This document shows positions 37,192 through 45,651 of a stretch of 64,000 nucleotides of DNA, piece by piece. Every line of letters begins with the position of its first letter. Position 1 is the stretch's first letter. Position numbers and translations under genes: made by a program. The notes beneath the pieces were generated by a model. The model had not been told where the DNA came from, did not search any database, and worked only from the letters and a program-made list of their open reading frames with translations. The DNA is from Microbispora hainanensis. GTDB taxonomy: Bacteria > Actinomycetota > Actinomycetes > Streptosporangiales > Streptosporangiaceae. The stretch covers positions 4,712,001-4,776,000 of the forward strand of contig NZ_CP108086.1 of NCBI RefSeq assembly GCF_036186745.1, written 5' to 3'.

Positions 37192-37524
37192 CGGTCCTCC
37201 CGTCGAGAGGCCCGGCCCACTCGGGACGGAGGCCGGGTACGACACGGTTCCCCGCGAGCGGGACGAGCGTGACGTCGCGCTCCACCCCGGGCTCGAACCT
37301 GATCGCGGTGCCCGCCGGGATGTCGAGGCGGGTGCCCCAGGCCGCCTCGCGGTCGAACTCCAGGCCGGGGTTGGCGGCGGCGAAGTGATAGTGCGATCCG
37401 ACCTGCACCGGCCGGTCGGCGGTGTTCACGACTCTCAGGGTGATCCGCTCCCTGCCCGGGTTCAGCGGCACGTCGCCGTCGCCGCAGAGGATCTCTCCCG
37501 GCACGCCCTCGAAGCGCGGTGTGC

Positions 37525-37528
<4 letters not shown>
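37184..37528 (-). CDS. ureB: Urease subunit beta
   Basis: 114 residues, typical for Ure[53 protein letters not shown]. Structural subunit of the (ABC)3 urease. ATG at 37528 overlaps the ureA stop by four bases. Confidence 0.97.
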
Positions 37529-37827
<299 letters not shown>

Positions 37828-37849
37828 GGCGGGACGATAGGTACCCGCC

Positions 37850-37887
37850 GTTTCCCCCGCGTTACCCGTGCATTTCGTATGCGTATC
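37850..37887. promoter_or_regulatory. GlnR-type operator between ure and urt operons
   Basis: On the minus strand it reads GATAC-N6-GAAAT-N6-GTAAC-N6-GAAAC, the four-box GlnR pattern known from Streptomyces (GTnAC-N6-GAAAC repeated), with one mismatch in the first and third pentamers from the strict form. It lies between divergent ureA and urtA, so one site can control both under nitrogen limitation. It lies very near ureA, consistent with a leaderless or short-leader promoter. Confidence 0.8.
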
Positions 37888-38008
37888 CGACAGGCGGTGA
37901 GCTCTCGCTAATGAGTTGTTAACTCCCGGGATTTCGGCGGGAAATACCACGCGCCCACCTTGGCGGCAGACGGATCAACTCGGGGGCCGCAGCGGCAAGG
38001 AGAGGCAA

Positions 38009-39235
38009 TTGCGGAACTCATTATGGCGTGCCGGAGCGGCTTTCGCTCTCGCGACCGCGACACTCGCGGCATGTGGCGGACAATCCTCGACAAATAGTAC
38101 ATCGGCCTCATCTGGTGGTTCCGACACCATAAAGGTCGGCATCCTGCACTCCCTCAGCGGCACGATGGCCATCAGCGAGGTCACGGTCAGGGACGCCGAA
38201 CTGCTCGCGATCGAGGAGATCAACGCGGCCGGCGGCGTGCTGGGCAAGAAGCTGGAGCCCGTCGTGGAGGACGGCGCTTCCGACTGGCCGACCTTCGCGG
38301 AGAAGGCCACCAAGCTCATCGCGCAGGACAAGGTCGCCACCGTATTCGGCGGCTGGACGTCGGCGAGCCGCAAGGCGATGCTCCCGGTCTTCGAGAAACG
38401 CAAGGCGCTGCTCTGGTATCCGGTCCAGTACGAGGGCCTGGAAAGCTCGCCGTACATCTTCTACACGGGCGCGACGACCAACCAGCAGATCGTTCCCGGG
38501 CTCGACTATCTGAAGCAGGAGGGCAAGAAGAAGCTGTTCCTGGTGGGCAGCGACTACGTCTTCCCGAGAACCGCGAACAAAATCATCAAGGCGTACGCCG
38601 CGGCGAACGGGATGGAGATCCTCGGCGAGGAGTACACCCCGCTCGGGCACACCGAATACAGCACGCTCGTCAACAAGATCACCGAGGCGAAGCCGGACGC
38701 GGTCTTCAACACCCTGAACGGCGACAGCAACGTCGCGTTCTTCAAGCAGCTCAAGAGCACCGGGATCACCGCCGAGCAGATGCCGGTCATGTCGGTGTCC
38801 GTGGCCGAGGAGGAGGTCAAGGGCATCGGCGTCGACAACGTCGCCGGGCAGCTCGTGGCCTGGAACTACTACCAGACGACCGACACCCCGGAGAACCAGA
38901 AGTTCGTCGCCGCGTTCAAGGCGAAGTACGGCGCGGACAAGGTGACCTCCGACCCGATGGAAGCCGGATACAACGCCGTCTACCTGTGGGCCGAGGCCGT
39001 GAAGAAGGCCGGCAGCACCGACGTGGAGGCCGTGAAGAAGGCCGCCGGAGGTGTGTCCCTCGACCGCCCCGAGGGCAAGGTCACCATCGACGGCGACAAC
39101 CAGCACGTCTACAAGACCGCGCGCATCGGCGTCGTCCAGCCGGACGGTCAGATCAAGGAGGTGTGGAACTCCGGCGAGCCGATCAAGCCGGACCCCTACC
39201 TCAAGACGTACCCCTGGGCCGGCGGACTGGTCTGA
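38009..39235 (+). CDS. urtA: Urea ABC transporter substrate-binding lipoprotein
   Basis: 408 residues. TTG at 38009 is chosen because AAGGAGAGG precedes it and it gives a lipoprotein signal ([19 protein letters not shown], lipobox LAAC). Body: [50 protein letters not shown] and [12 protein letters not shown], all characteristic of UrtA. It captures urea (or short amides) outside the membrane and delivers it to UrtBC. First gene of urtABCDE, divergent from the urease operon. Confidence 0.95.
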   Translation: MRNSLWRAGAAFALATATLAACGGQSSTNSTSASSGGSDTIKVGILHSLSGTMAISEVTVRDAELLAIEEINAAGGVLGKKLEPVVEDGASDWPTFAEKATKLIAQDKVATVFGGWTSASRKAMLPVFEKRKALLWYPVQYEGLESSPYIFYTGATTNQQIVPGLDYLKQEGKKKLFLVGSDYVFPRTANKIIKAYAAANGMEILGEEYTPLGHTEYSTLVNKITEAKPDAVFNTLNGDSNVAFFKQLKSTGITAEQMPVMSVSVAEEEVKGIGVDNVAGQLVAWNYYQTTDTPENQKFVAAFKAKYGADKVTSDPMEAGYNAVYLWAEAVKKAGSTDVEAVKKAAGGVSLDRPEGKVTIDGDNQHVYKTARIGVVQPDGQIKEVWNSGEPIKPDPYLKTYPWAGGLV

Positions 39236-39242
39236 CGCCGAC

Positions 39243-40097
39243 ATGGAGGGAATGCTCAACCAGCTGCCGATCGGGCTGTCGATCGGAGCGGTCCTGCTGC
39301 TCATCGCTCTCGGGCTGACGTTCACGTTCGGACAGATGGGCGTGATCAACATGGCCCACGGTGAGTTCATCATGGCGGGGGCCTACACGGCCTACCTGCT
39401 GCAGGGCGTGGGCTTCCTGATCGCCCTCCCGGCCGCCTTCGTGGTGGCCGGGGTCATGGGCCTGATCCTGGAGCGCACGCTGATCCGGCGCTTCTACGGT
39501 CGCCCGCTCGACACGCTGCTGCTCACCTGGGGCGTCAGCCTCATGCTCCAGCAGCTCGCCCGTGACCTGTTCGGGGCGCCCAACGTGCAGGTCGCCTCGC
39601 CCGCCTGGCTGCGCGGCGGCATCGGGATCCTGCCGTACAACCGGCTGTTCATCATGGCGCTCGCCGCGGCCTCGGTGCTCGCGATCTGGGCGTACATGAA
39701 CAGGACCGGGCAGGGACGGCGGATGCGGGCCGTGATGCAGAACAGGAAGCTCGCGGCCACGAGCGGCATCGACACCGGGCGGGTCGACCAGCGGACGTTC
39801 TTCATCGGTTCCGGCCTCGCCGGGATCGCCGGGGTCGCCCTCACGCTGATCGGGCCGGTCGGCCCGACGCTCGGCACCTACTACATCGTGGACGCGTTCC
39901 TCGTGGTCGTCGCGGGCGGTCTGGGGCAGCTTCGCGGCGCGGTGCTGGCCGCGGCCGGCCTCGGTCTGCTGAACTCCTATGCCGAGTTCTGGAGCGACGC
40001 CAGCCTCGCCAAGGTGGTGGTCTTCGTGGCGATCATCGGCTTCCTGCAGATCCGGCCGCAGGGGCTGTTCTTCGTCCGATCGAGGGCGCTCACATGA
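39243..40097 (+). CDS. urtB: Urea ABC transporter permease UrtB
   Basis: 284 residues, about eight membrane helices of the LivH type. FTFGQMGVINMAHGEFIMAG near the start and GGLGQLRGAVLAAAGLGLL near the end are typical of UrtB. It forms the channel together with UrtC. ATG at 39243, 7 bases after urtA; overlaps urtC by four bases. Some Gram-negative UrtB proteins carry a long N-terminal extension; this one does not. Confidence 0.95.
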   Translation: MEGMLNQLPIGLSIGAVLLLIALGLTFTFGQMGVINMAHGEFIMAGAYTAYLLQGVGFLIALPAAFVVAGVMGLILERTLIRRFYGRPLDTLLLTWGVSLMLQQLARDLFGAPNVQVASPAWLRGGIGILPYNRLFIMALAAASVLAIWAYMNRTGQGRRMRAVMQNRKLAATSGIDTGRVDQRTFFIGSGLAGIAGVALTLIGPVGPTLGTYYIVDAFLVVVAGGLGQLRGAVLAAAGLGLLNSYAEFWSDASLAKVVVFVAIIGFLQIRPQGLFFVRSRALT

Positions 40098-41227
40098 CGG
40101 CCTCGGTCGAGGGCGCCGACACGAGGGCGCCGGTCGAGAGCGCCGACGCGGCCGTCCCGGACAAGGGCGCGGGCGCGGCGGCGCCGGACAAGCCCGTACG
40201 GCGGTGGCAGGGCCCGGCGGTCTTCACGGCGGTGGCGGTGCTCGCCCTGGTGGTGGCGCCGCTGCTGCTGGAGCCGTTCCGCCTCGGGCTGCTGGCCAAG
40301 TATCTGTGCTACGCGATCGTGGCGCTGGGCATCGGCCTCGCCTGGGGGCAGGGCGGCATGCTCACGCTCGGCCAGGGGGTGTTCTTCGGCCTCGGCGGCT
40401 ACGCGATGGGCATGTATCTCAAGCTCAACGACGCGGGCGGGGACCTGCCCGACTTCATGGTCTGGAGCGGGGTGGAAGAGCTGCCCGCGCTGTGGAAGCC
40501 GTTCGGCAACCCGGTCTTCGCGCTGGCCATGGTCGTCGTGCTGCCGGTCGTGGTCGCGCTGCTGCTCGGCGCGCTGGTCTTCCGCCAGCGCGTACGCGGG
40601 GCGTACTTCGCGATCCTCACCCAGGCGCTGGCGGCGGCGCTGGTGATCCTGCTGGTCGGTCAGCAGGGGCTGACCGGCGGCACGAACGGCCTGACCAACT
40701 TCTTCGACTTCTTCGGCCGCGACGTGGCGGCCGACGAGACCCAGCGGGGCCTCTACCTGCTCGTCGCGGTCGTGCTCGGGGTGCTCTACCTGGGGGCCAG
40801 GCAGCTCGTCCGCAGCCGGTTCGGGCGGCTGCTGCTGGCCGTCAGGGACGGCGAGGACCGGGTGCGCTTCCTCGGGTACAACCCGGCCACCGTCAAGACG
40901 CTGACCTTCGCCGTCTCGGCGGGCATGGCCGGCATCGCCGGGGCGCTGTTCGTGCCCGTGGTCGGCATCATCTCGCCTGCCCTGCTCGGGGTCGTGCCCT
41001 CGCTCGAACTCGTCGTCGCGGTGGCCGTCGGCGGCCGGTTCGCGCTGGCCGGCGCGGTGCTGGGCGCGGTCGTCATGGGCTATGCCCGGACGTACTTCAG
41101 CGAGGAACTGCCGGACGCCTGGCTCTATCTCCAGGGCGCCCTGTTCGTGCTCGTCATGACGCTGGCGCCCAAGGGCATCGCGGGCCTTGCCGCCGGCCTC
41201 GTACGGAGAAGGGAGGCACGGGTGTGA
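40094..41227 (+). CDS. urtC: Urea ABC transporter permease UrtC
   Basis: 377 residues, LivM-type permease. After an acidic, Ala-rich N-terminal tail (about 45 residues, ADTRAPVESADAAVPDKGAG) come about nine helices including GQGVFFGLGGYAMGMYLKLN, TGGTNGLTNFFDFFGRD, AVRDGEDRVRFLGYN (EAA-like loop contacting UrtD/E) and VAVGGRFALAGAVLGAVVMG. ATG at 40094 overlaps the urtB stop. Confidence 0.95.
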   Translation: MTASVEGADTRAPVESADAAVPDKGAGAAAPDKPVRRWQGPAVFTAVAVLALVVAPLLLEPFRLGLLAKYLCYAIVALGIGLAWGQGGMLTLGQGVFFGLGGYAMGMYLKLNDAGGDLPDFMVWSGVEELPALWKPFGNPVFALAMVVVLPVVVALLLGALVFRQRVRGAYFAILTQALAAALVILLVGQQGLTGGTNGLTNFFDFFGRDVAADETQRGLYLLVAVVLGVLYLGARQLVRSRFGRLLLAVRDGEDRVRFLGYNPATVKTLTFAVSAGMAGIAGALFVPVVGIISPALLGVVPSLELVVAVAVGGRFALAGAVLGAVVMGYARTYFSEELPDAWLYLQGALFVLVMTLAPKGIAGLAAGLVRRREARV

Positions 41228-41985
41228 CCGACACGCTGCTGGAAATCCGGTCTCTGGAGGTCGCCTTCGGCGGCTTCCGGGCGATCGACGGCGTCGACCT
41301 CACCGTCGGCCGGGGCGAGCTGCGGTTCCTGATCGGCCCGAACGGCGCGGGGAAGACCACCCTCATCGACGTGATCACGGGCCTGACCCGGCCCACCGGG
41401 GGCTCGGTGCGGTTCGAGGGGCACGACCTCGTGGGCCGCAGGGAGCACGAGATCGTGCGGCTCGGCGTGGGCCGCACCTTCCAGACCTCGGTGGTCTTCG
41501 AGGAGCTCACCGTGCTGGAGAACCTCGACCTGGCCGCGTCGTTCCGGCGCCCGCTGTGGTCGCTGCTGCGCCGCAGGCGCGGGGTGTCGGAGGAGGTCAC
41601 GGCGGCGCTGGAGACGACCGGCCTGGCCTCCCTGGCCGGCAGCAAGGCCGGGGTGCTGTCGCACGGGCAGCGGCAGTGGCTGGAGATCGGCATGCTGATC
41701 GTCCAGCGGCCCCGGCTGCTGCTGCTCGACGAGCCGGTCGCCGGCATGTCCTCCGGCGAGCGCGAGCGCACCGGCGAGCTGCTCACCGAGGTCGCCCGCG
41801 ACCACACCGTGATCGTGGTCGAGCACGACATGGACTTCCTGCGTCGCTACGCCTCCCAGGTCACCGTGCTCCACGAGGGCAAGGTGCTGACGGAGGGCTC
41901 GGTCGACCAGGTGCGGGCCGACCCGCGCGTGCAGGAGATCTACCTGGGCCGGGCTCGGGAGGAGGCCGAGGATGCTGTCCGTTGA
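41224..41985 (+). CDS. urtD: Urea ABC transporter ATPase UrtD
   Basis: 253 residues. Walker A GPNGAGKTTLIDVITG, Q-loop VGRTFQTSVVFEELTV, signature LSHGQRQWLEIGMLI, Walker B LLLLDEPVAGMS and the switch His VVEHDMDF. It belongs to the LivG-like subgroup. GTG at 41224 overlaps the urtC stop by four bases; the 3' end overlaps urtE by 14 bases. Confidence 0.95.
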   Translation: MTDTLLEIRSLEVAFGGFRAIDGVDLTVGRGELRFLIGPNGAGKTTLIDVITGLTRPTGGSVRFEGHDLVGRREHEIVRLGVGRTFQTSVVFEELTVLENLDLAASFRRPLWSLLRRRRGVSEEVTAALETTGLASLAGSKAGVLSHGQRQWLEIGMLIVQRPRLLLLDEPVAGMSSGERERTGELLTEVARDHTVIVVEHDMDFLRRYASQVTVLHEGKVLTEGSVDQVRADPRVQEIYLGRAREEAEDAVR

Positions 41986-42664
41986 GGGACTGGAGTCGGG
42001 GTACGGCCGGGCGCGGGTGCTCTTCGGCGTCTCGCTCGAGGTGCCCGCCGGCCGCCTCGTCTGCGTGATGGGCCGCAACGGGGTCGGCAAGACGACCCTG
42101 CTCGACACCATCATGGGCGTGCTCCCGGCGACCGGTGGGAAGGTGACGTTCGAGGGCAGGGACGTCACCCGGCTGCGCCCCGACCAGCGCGTACGGCTCG
42201 GCATGGGCTACGTGCCGCAGGGACACGACACGTTTCCCCAGCTCAGCGTGATCGACAACCTGCTGGTCACGCTGGAGGCGTCGGCGCACCGGGACCGGGC
42301 GGCGGTGGAGGAGGCCCTGGAGGTCTTCCCCCGGCTGAAACCACTGCTCAAACGGCCGGCGGGCTTCCTGTCGGGTGGTCAGCAGCAGCAGCTCGCGATG
42401 GCGCGGGCCCTGGTCACCCGGCCGAAGCTGCTGATCCTGGACGAACCCACCGAGGGCATCCAGCCGTCGATCATCCTGGAGATCGAGGAGGCCGTCGAAC
42501 GCCTGCACGCGAGCGGTCTGGCGATCCTGCTGGTGGAGCAGTATCTGGACCTCGCGCTGCGGCTGGCCGACGGGTTCGTGATCCTCGACGCCGGCCGCGT
42601 GGTCAGATCCGGCCCGGCAGAGGAGCTCCAAGATGAGGAGGTCCACCGGCTGTTGTCGGTCTGA
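41972..42664 (+). CDS. urtE: Urea ABC transporter ATPase UrtE
   Basis: 230 residues, LivF-like. Walker A GRNGVGKTTLLDTIMG, GYVPQGHDTFPQLSV (Q-loop), signature LSGGQQQQLAMARAL, Walker B LLILDEPTEGIQPSI, VEQYLDLAL (switch region with Gln/Tyr in place of His, common in UrtE/LivF). Last gene of the operon. Confidence 0.95.
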   Translation: MLSVEGLESGYGRARVLFGVSLEVPAGRLVCVMGRNGVGKTTLLDTIMGVLPATGGKVTFEGRDVTRLRPDQRVRLGMGYVPQGHDTFPQLSVIDNLLVTLEASAHRDRAAVEEALEVFPRLKPLLKRPAGFLSGGQQQQLAMARALVTRPKLLILDEPTEGIQPSIILEIEEAVERLHASGLAILLVEQYLDLALRLADGFVILDAGRVVRSGPAEELQDEEVHRLLSV

Positions 42665-43005
42665 GCCTCGCGCTTACCCTGGAGGGGAGGAAGCGATCGC
42701 ACGTGTGAACGCCTTCGGCCGCGCCGGAGGCTCCGCGCCGCCACAGCGGTTCCGCAGCGGCAGGGGCCGTCCGGACCCGGCACTGCGCACGGACCGACCG
42801 CTTCCTCCGCCGTCTCCGGCCGGTTCGCGCGATGGCCGAGGTGTGTCGCCATACGAGGGCGTGTGTGACCAACCGTGAAACCAGCCGCCTCAAGCGGGTT
42901 CTGATGAGCAGGACAGGATGCTGTCCCGCGTTTTCGGACAGAGGTTGAGATTCTGTATTCACCGTCTGATGATCAGAAGGTTTTACGGGACGGGGAGTGT
43001 CGCGG
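42665..43005. other. Intergenic region before the RiPP-like locus
   Basis: No gene is supported in these 341 bases. The last 60 are less GC-rich, and a GGGGAG ribosome binding site (42988-42993) precedes the ThiF-like gene. TTGAGATTCTGTATTCACC (about 42944) is a weak promoter-like stretch; I cannot define the -10. Confidence 0.4.
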
Positions 43006-44083
43006 ATGACGCCTAGATTTCGCATGCCGCAAGTGAAGTCCGAGCATAGGCCGTACCGGCTTGACGGCGGGGCCATCCGTATCGGTGGCGACACCTACGG
43101 CATCGCTGCCGAGATAGACGATCCAGAGGGCTGGGTGTGGGCGGCATTGCAATTGATGGATGGCAGTCGAGACCCGGATGCTATCGCGACGCTGCTGTCG
43201 GATCGTTTCGGCTCTGACGGCCTCGGGTTATATCGAGGATGCCGCTGCCGCCATACCGGCAGAACTCAGTGAACGCGAACTCGAACGCTACAGTAGAAGC
43301 CGCGCGTTCTTCCGGCGTGTCGATCTCACCCCACGGGCCCACGATTGGGAGATTCAGCTCAGATTGAAGCGCTCCCGTGCAGTCGTACTTGGGCTGGGCG
43401 GCACTGGTTCGCACGTTGCGTGGGCACTGGCCGCGGCGGGAGTCGGGGAGATTCACTGCGTCGATCCGGACCGGGTCGAGTTGTCAAATCCGAACCGCCA
43501 GATCCTATACACGGAGGACGACCTCGGCCGGTTCAAGGCAGAGGTCGCTGCGAATCGGATCAGCCGGGTGAACTCCGACGTCACCGTCACGTGCTCACGA
43601 GCGAGGGTTACGAGCCAGGCCGATCTTTCCCGGCTTGTGGAGGGCTACGACGTCCTGGCGCTCTGTGCGGACGAGCCCCGAGGTTCGGAGAACATCAAGG
43701 TTTGGGCCAGCCGAGCCTGCGCCGCCGCGGGAGTCCCGTGGGCCGGTGGCGGTTACTCCGGTCCTGTCGTCACCTGCGGCGTCTTCGCGCCGCCTCGGGG
43801 CGCGTGTTACGAGTGCGTAAGCGCGCAGGCAATAGCCAAACGACGATCCGGAATAGACGTCGATCTCGGCGGTCCCGGCGTTATCGCCTTCTCGGCGGGA
43901 ATCAGTGGCCAGATGGTCGCACAATCCGTTGTCTCTCTTATTACGGATGTGCCGGATCCGATGCCGGGGACAATACGAGCCATGAATCTCGCCGTGCTCG
44001 GACACCACGACCTCTTCAAACCTCCGCCGCGCGCCGGCTGTACCAATTGTCATCCCTTGACATCTCCTATGGATCGATCATGA
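43006..44083 (+). CDS. ThiF/E1-like adenylating enzyme with PqqD/RRE-like N-terminus, frameshifted as read
   Basis: ATG at 43006 with GGGGAG 8 bases upstream. As read, the frame stops at 43272; skipping one G at 43210 (CGTTTC-G-GCTCTG) continues as DRF-ALTASGYIEDAAAAIPAE to a stop at 44083, 358 residues. Residues 1-85 look like a PqqD-type peptide-recognition domain (YRLDGGAIRIGGDTYGIAAE, GWVWAALQLMDGSRD). Residues 120-358 are an E1/ThiF adenylation domain: VVLGLGGTGSHVAWALAAAG (nucleotide site), VELSNPNRQILY, LCADEP, plus two zinc pairs C267YEC and C345TNC. Relatives such as MccB adenylate the C-terminus of ribosomal peptides. The 40-codon peptide gene follows 57 bases later. Lower G+C than neighbours. 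The shift may be a sequence error or decay; the E1 part alone is open from 43160. Confidence 0.75.
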
Positions 44084-44140
44084 TGCTCGTGTCGGGGCTT
44101 CGAAACCTCGTGGCCCAAACATGATTGAGAGGAAGTTCTC

Positions 44141-44263
44141 GTGGCAGAGGAACGTGAAACGCATCCTGCACTGGACGAGGCCGAGGAGTTGCAGGCCATC
44201 TCGATTCGTAAACTCGACAAGATCGAGACGACAATGCTGGAGAGCAACAGTCACGGCCAATAG
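44141..44263 (+). CDS. 40-residue peptide, candidate RiPP precursor
   Basis: GTG at 44141 with GAGAGGAAG at ideal distance. The peptide starts AEERETHPALDEAEELQ, continues AISIRKLDKIETTMLES and ends NSHGQ. An acidic, helical leader-like first half, an IRKLDKIE stretch that could bind a PqqD-type domain, and a short polar tail (MLESNSHGQ) fit the leader/core layout of a modified peptide. It sits between a ThiF-like enzyme and a membrane peptidase, each with a PqqD-like domain, and is followed by a strong hairpin, as precursor genes often are. I do not recognise a named precursor family. Modification and core boundary are inference. Confidence 0.65.
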   Translation: MAEERETHPALDEAEELQAISIRKLDKIETTMLESNSHGQ

Positions 44264-44274
44264 GCGGGGCCGTC

Positions 44275-44306
44275 GCGGCTGAGCCGGTATATTCCGGCTC
44301 AGCCGC
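44275..44306 (+). terminator. Perfect hairpin between peptide gene and M50 peptidase gene
   Basis: GCGGCTGAGCCGG-TATATT-CCGGCTCAGCCGC, 13 bp without mismatch, 11 bases after the peptide stop. No T-run follows, so it may be a partial terminator or an RNA stabiliser that keeps the peptide mRNA more abundant than the downstream gene. Confidence 0.75.
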
Positions 44307-44425
44307 ACGTCATTGGGCACAACGATGAGCAGGGAGCGTTCGCACATGCCGGACCTGCGACAGGAATCGCGACCCTCCCGCATATGCAGGGATTCCGCTG
44401 CTGTTCTTTTCACCTCCGAGGGAAC

Positions 44426-45613
44426 ATGACCAGCAGGGTTGTGCTGCACGAGCTCGGCGTACGCCCGGACCGGGGGGAGTGGATCGTCGGGCGTGTTTCG
44501 ACCGGCGATTTTGTGGCGCTGCCCGAGGTCGGCATGTGGGTTCTGCGCCTGCTGGGCGACGGTCTTCCCGTCGAGGACATCCAGACGCGGCTTCGGCAGG
44601 AGACTGGCGCCAAGCTGGACATCGACTCCTTCGTCCGGCACTTGGCGGACGCGGGGCTGGTGGCCGCCATCGACGGCAGGCCCGTCCCGGCGCCAGACCC
44701 GCCGCGTCCGACCTTTCCTTGGTTACGTCCAGGCAGTGTTCGCTGGACGCTGGATCCTGTCCTGCATATCTGTGTCGTGGCGCTGATCGCGGTCGGCGTG
44801 GTCCTTCTCATCAGGCAGCCCGCGTTGCTGCCGAACTGGCGCGCGATCCTGTGGAGCCCGAGCGGGGCGGCCGTGCTGTTCACACGGATTGCTGTCGGCT
44901 GGTTGATGCTTTTCGTCCACGAGATGGCGCATCTGGTTACCGCTCGCGCGGCAGGGGTTCCCGGACGGGTCGCCTTCGGCACGAGGCTGCAGTTTTTGGC
45001 GGTGCAGACAGATGTTTCGGGCATCTGGCTCGCACCGCGCCGAGTGCGGCTCACCGTTTATCTTTCCGGGATAGCGGTGGACATCGCCTTATGCGCGGCC
45101 TGCGTGATCCTCAGCGTCCTGACGGGTCCACATCCCGCGTACTCGATCGCATTGCTTACCGGCATGTCCATGCTGGCCACCCAGGCCTGCGTGTTCATGC
45201 GCACGGACCTGTACTTCGTGCTGCAGGATCTCACGGGCTGCCGCAACATGTACGGCGACGTCGTCGCCTACGTACGGTACGGGCTGGCGCGGCTGATGGG
45301 ACGGAGGCGTCCCGGTCCGATCGTCCACGTGAGCCGCCGCGAGCGCCGCTGGTTGGCCGTGTACGGAGTGGTGCTGGTGGGCGGGACGATCGCCTGCCTC
45401 GCTGTCTTCGCGACCATCACTCTTCCGGTGACGGTGGCCCTGGTCGTCGGGGCGGTGCGGACCTTGATCTCACCCGGCGGGCCGTCGGGGACGGTGGACG
45501 CGGTGGTGGTTCTGACGCTGCTGGCGACGACGCAGTTCCTCTGGCTACGTGCCTGGTGGCGTCGTCACGGTCGTCGCCTTCGCCGCCGCGGAGCCGCAGT
45601 GGTGAGTGCCTGA
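44426..45613 (+). CDS. Membrane M50-type metallopeptidase with PqqD-like N-terminal domain
   Basis: 395 residues from ATG at 44426 (GAGGG upstream). Residues 1-85: a PqqD-like domain (GDFVALPEVGMWVLRLLGDG, FVRHLADAGLVAAIDG). Then about six to seven membrane helices with the zinc motif LFVHEMAHLVTARAAG (H165-E166-x-x-H169) and a second M50-like motif RTDLYFVLQDLTGCRNMYGD (about 259-278). Members of this subgroup occur in RiPP and bacteriocin clusters as leader peptidases or maturation proteins. It probably binds the peptide leader and cleaves it at the membrane, possibly coupling to export since no ABC transporter is present. Last gene of the locus on this strand. Confidence 0.82.
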   Translation: MTSRVVLHELGVRPDRGEWIVGRVSTGDFVALPEVGMWVLRLLGDGLPVEDIQTRLRQETGAKLDIDSFVRHLADAGLVAAIDGRPVPAPDPPRPTFPWLRPGSVRWTLDPVLHICVVALIAVGVVLLIRQPALLPNWRAILWSPSGAAVLFTRIAVGWLMLFVHEMAHLVTARAAGVPGRVAFGTRLQFLAVQTDVSGIWLAPRRVRLTVYLSGIAVDIALCAACVILSVLTGPHPAYSIALLTGMSMLATQACVFMRTDLYFVLQDLTGCRNMYGDVVAYVRYGLARLMGRRRPGPIVHVSRRERRWLAVYGVVLVGGTIACLAVFATITLPVTVALVVGAVRTLISPGGPSGTVDAVVVLTLLATTQFLWLRAWWRRHGRRLRRRGAAVVSA

Positions 45614-45651
45614 TCAATCTGTTCTCGTAGGCGACCCTCTCACGGCGCCGG

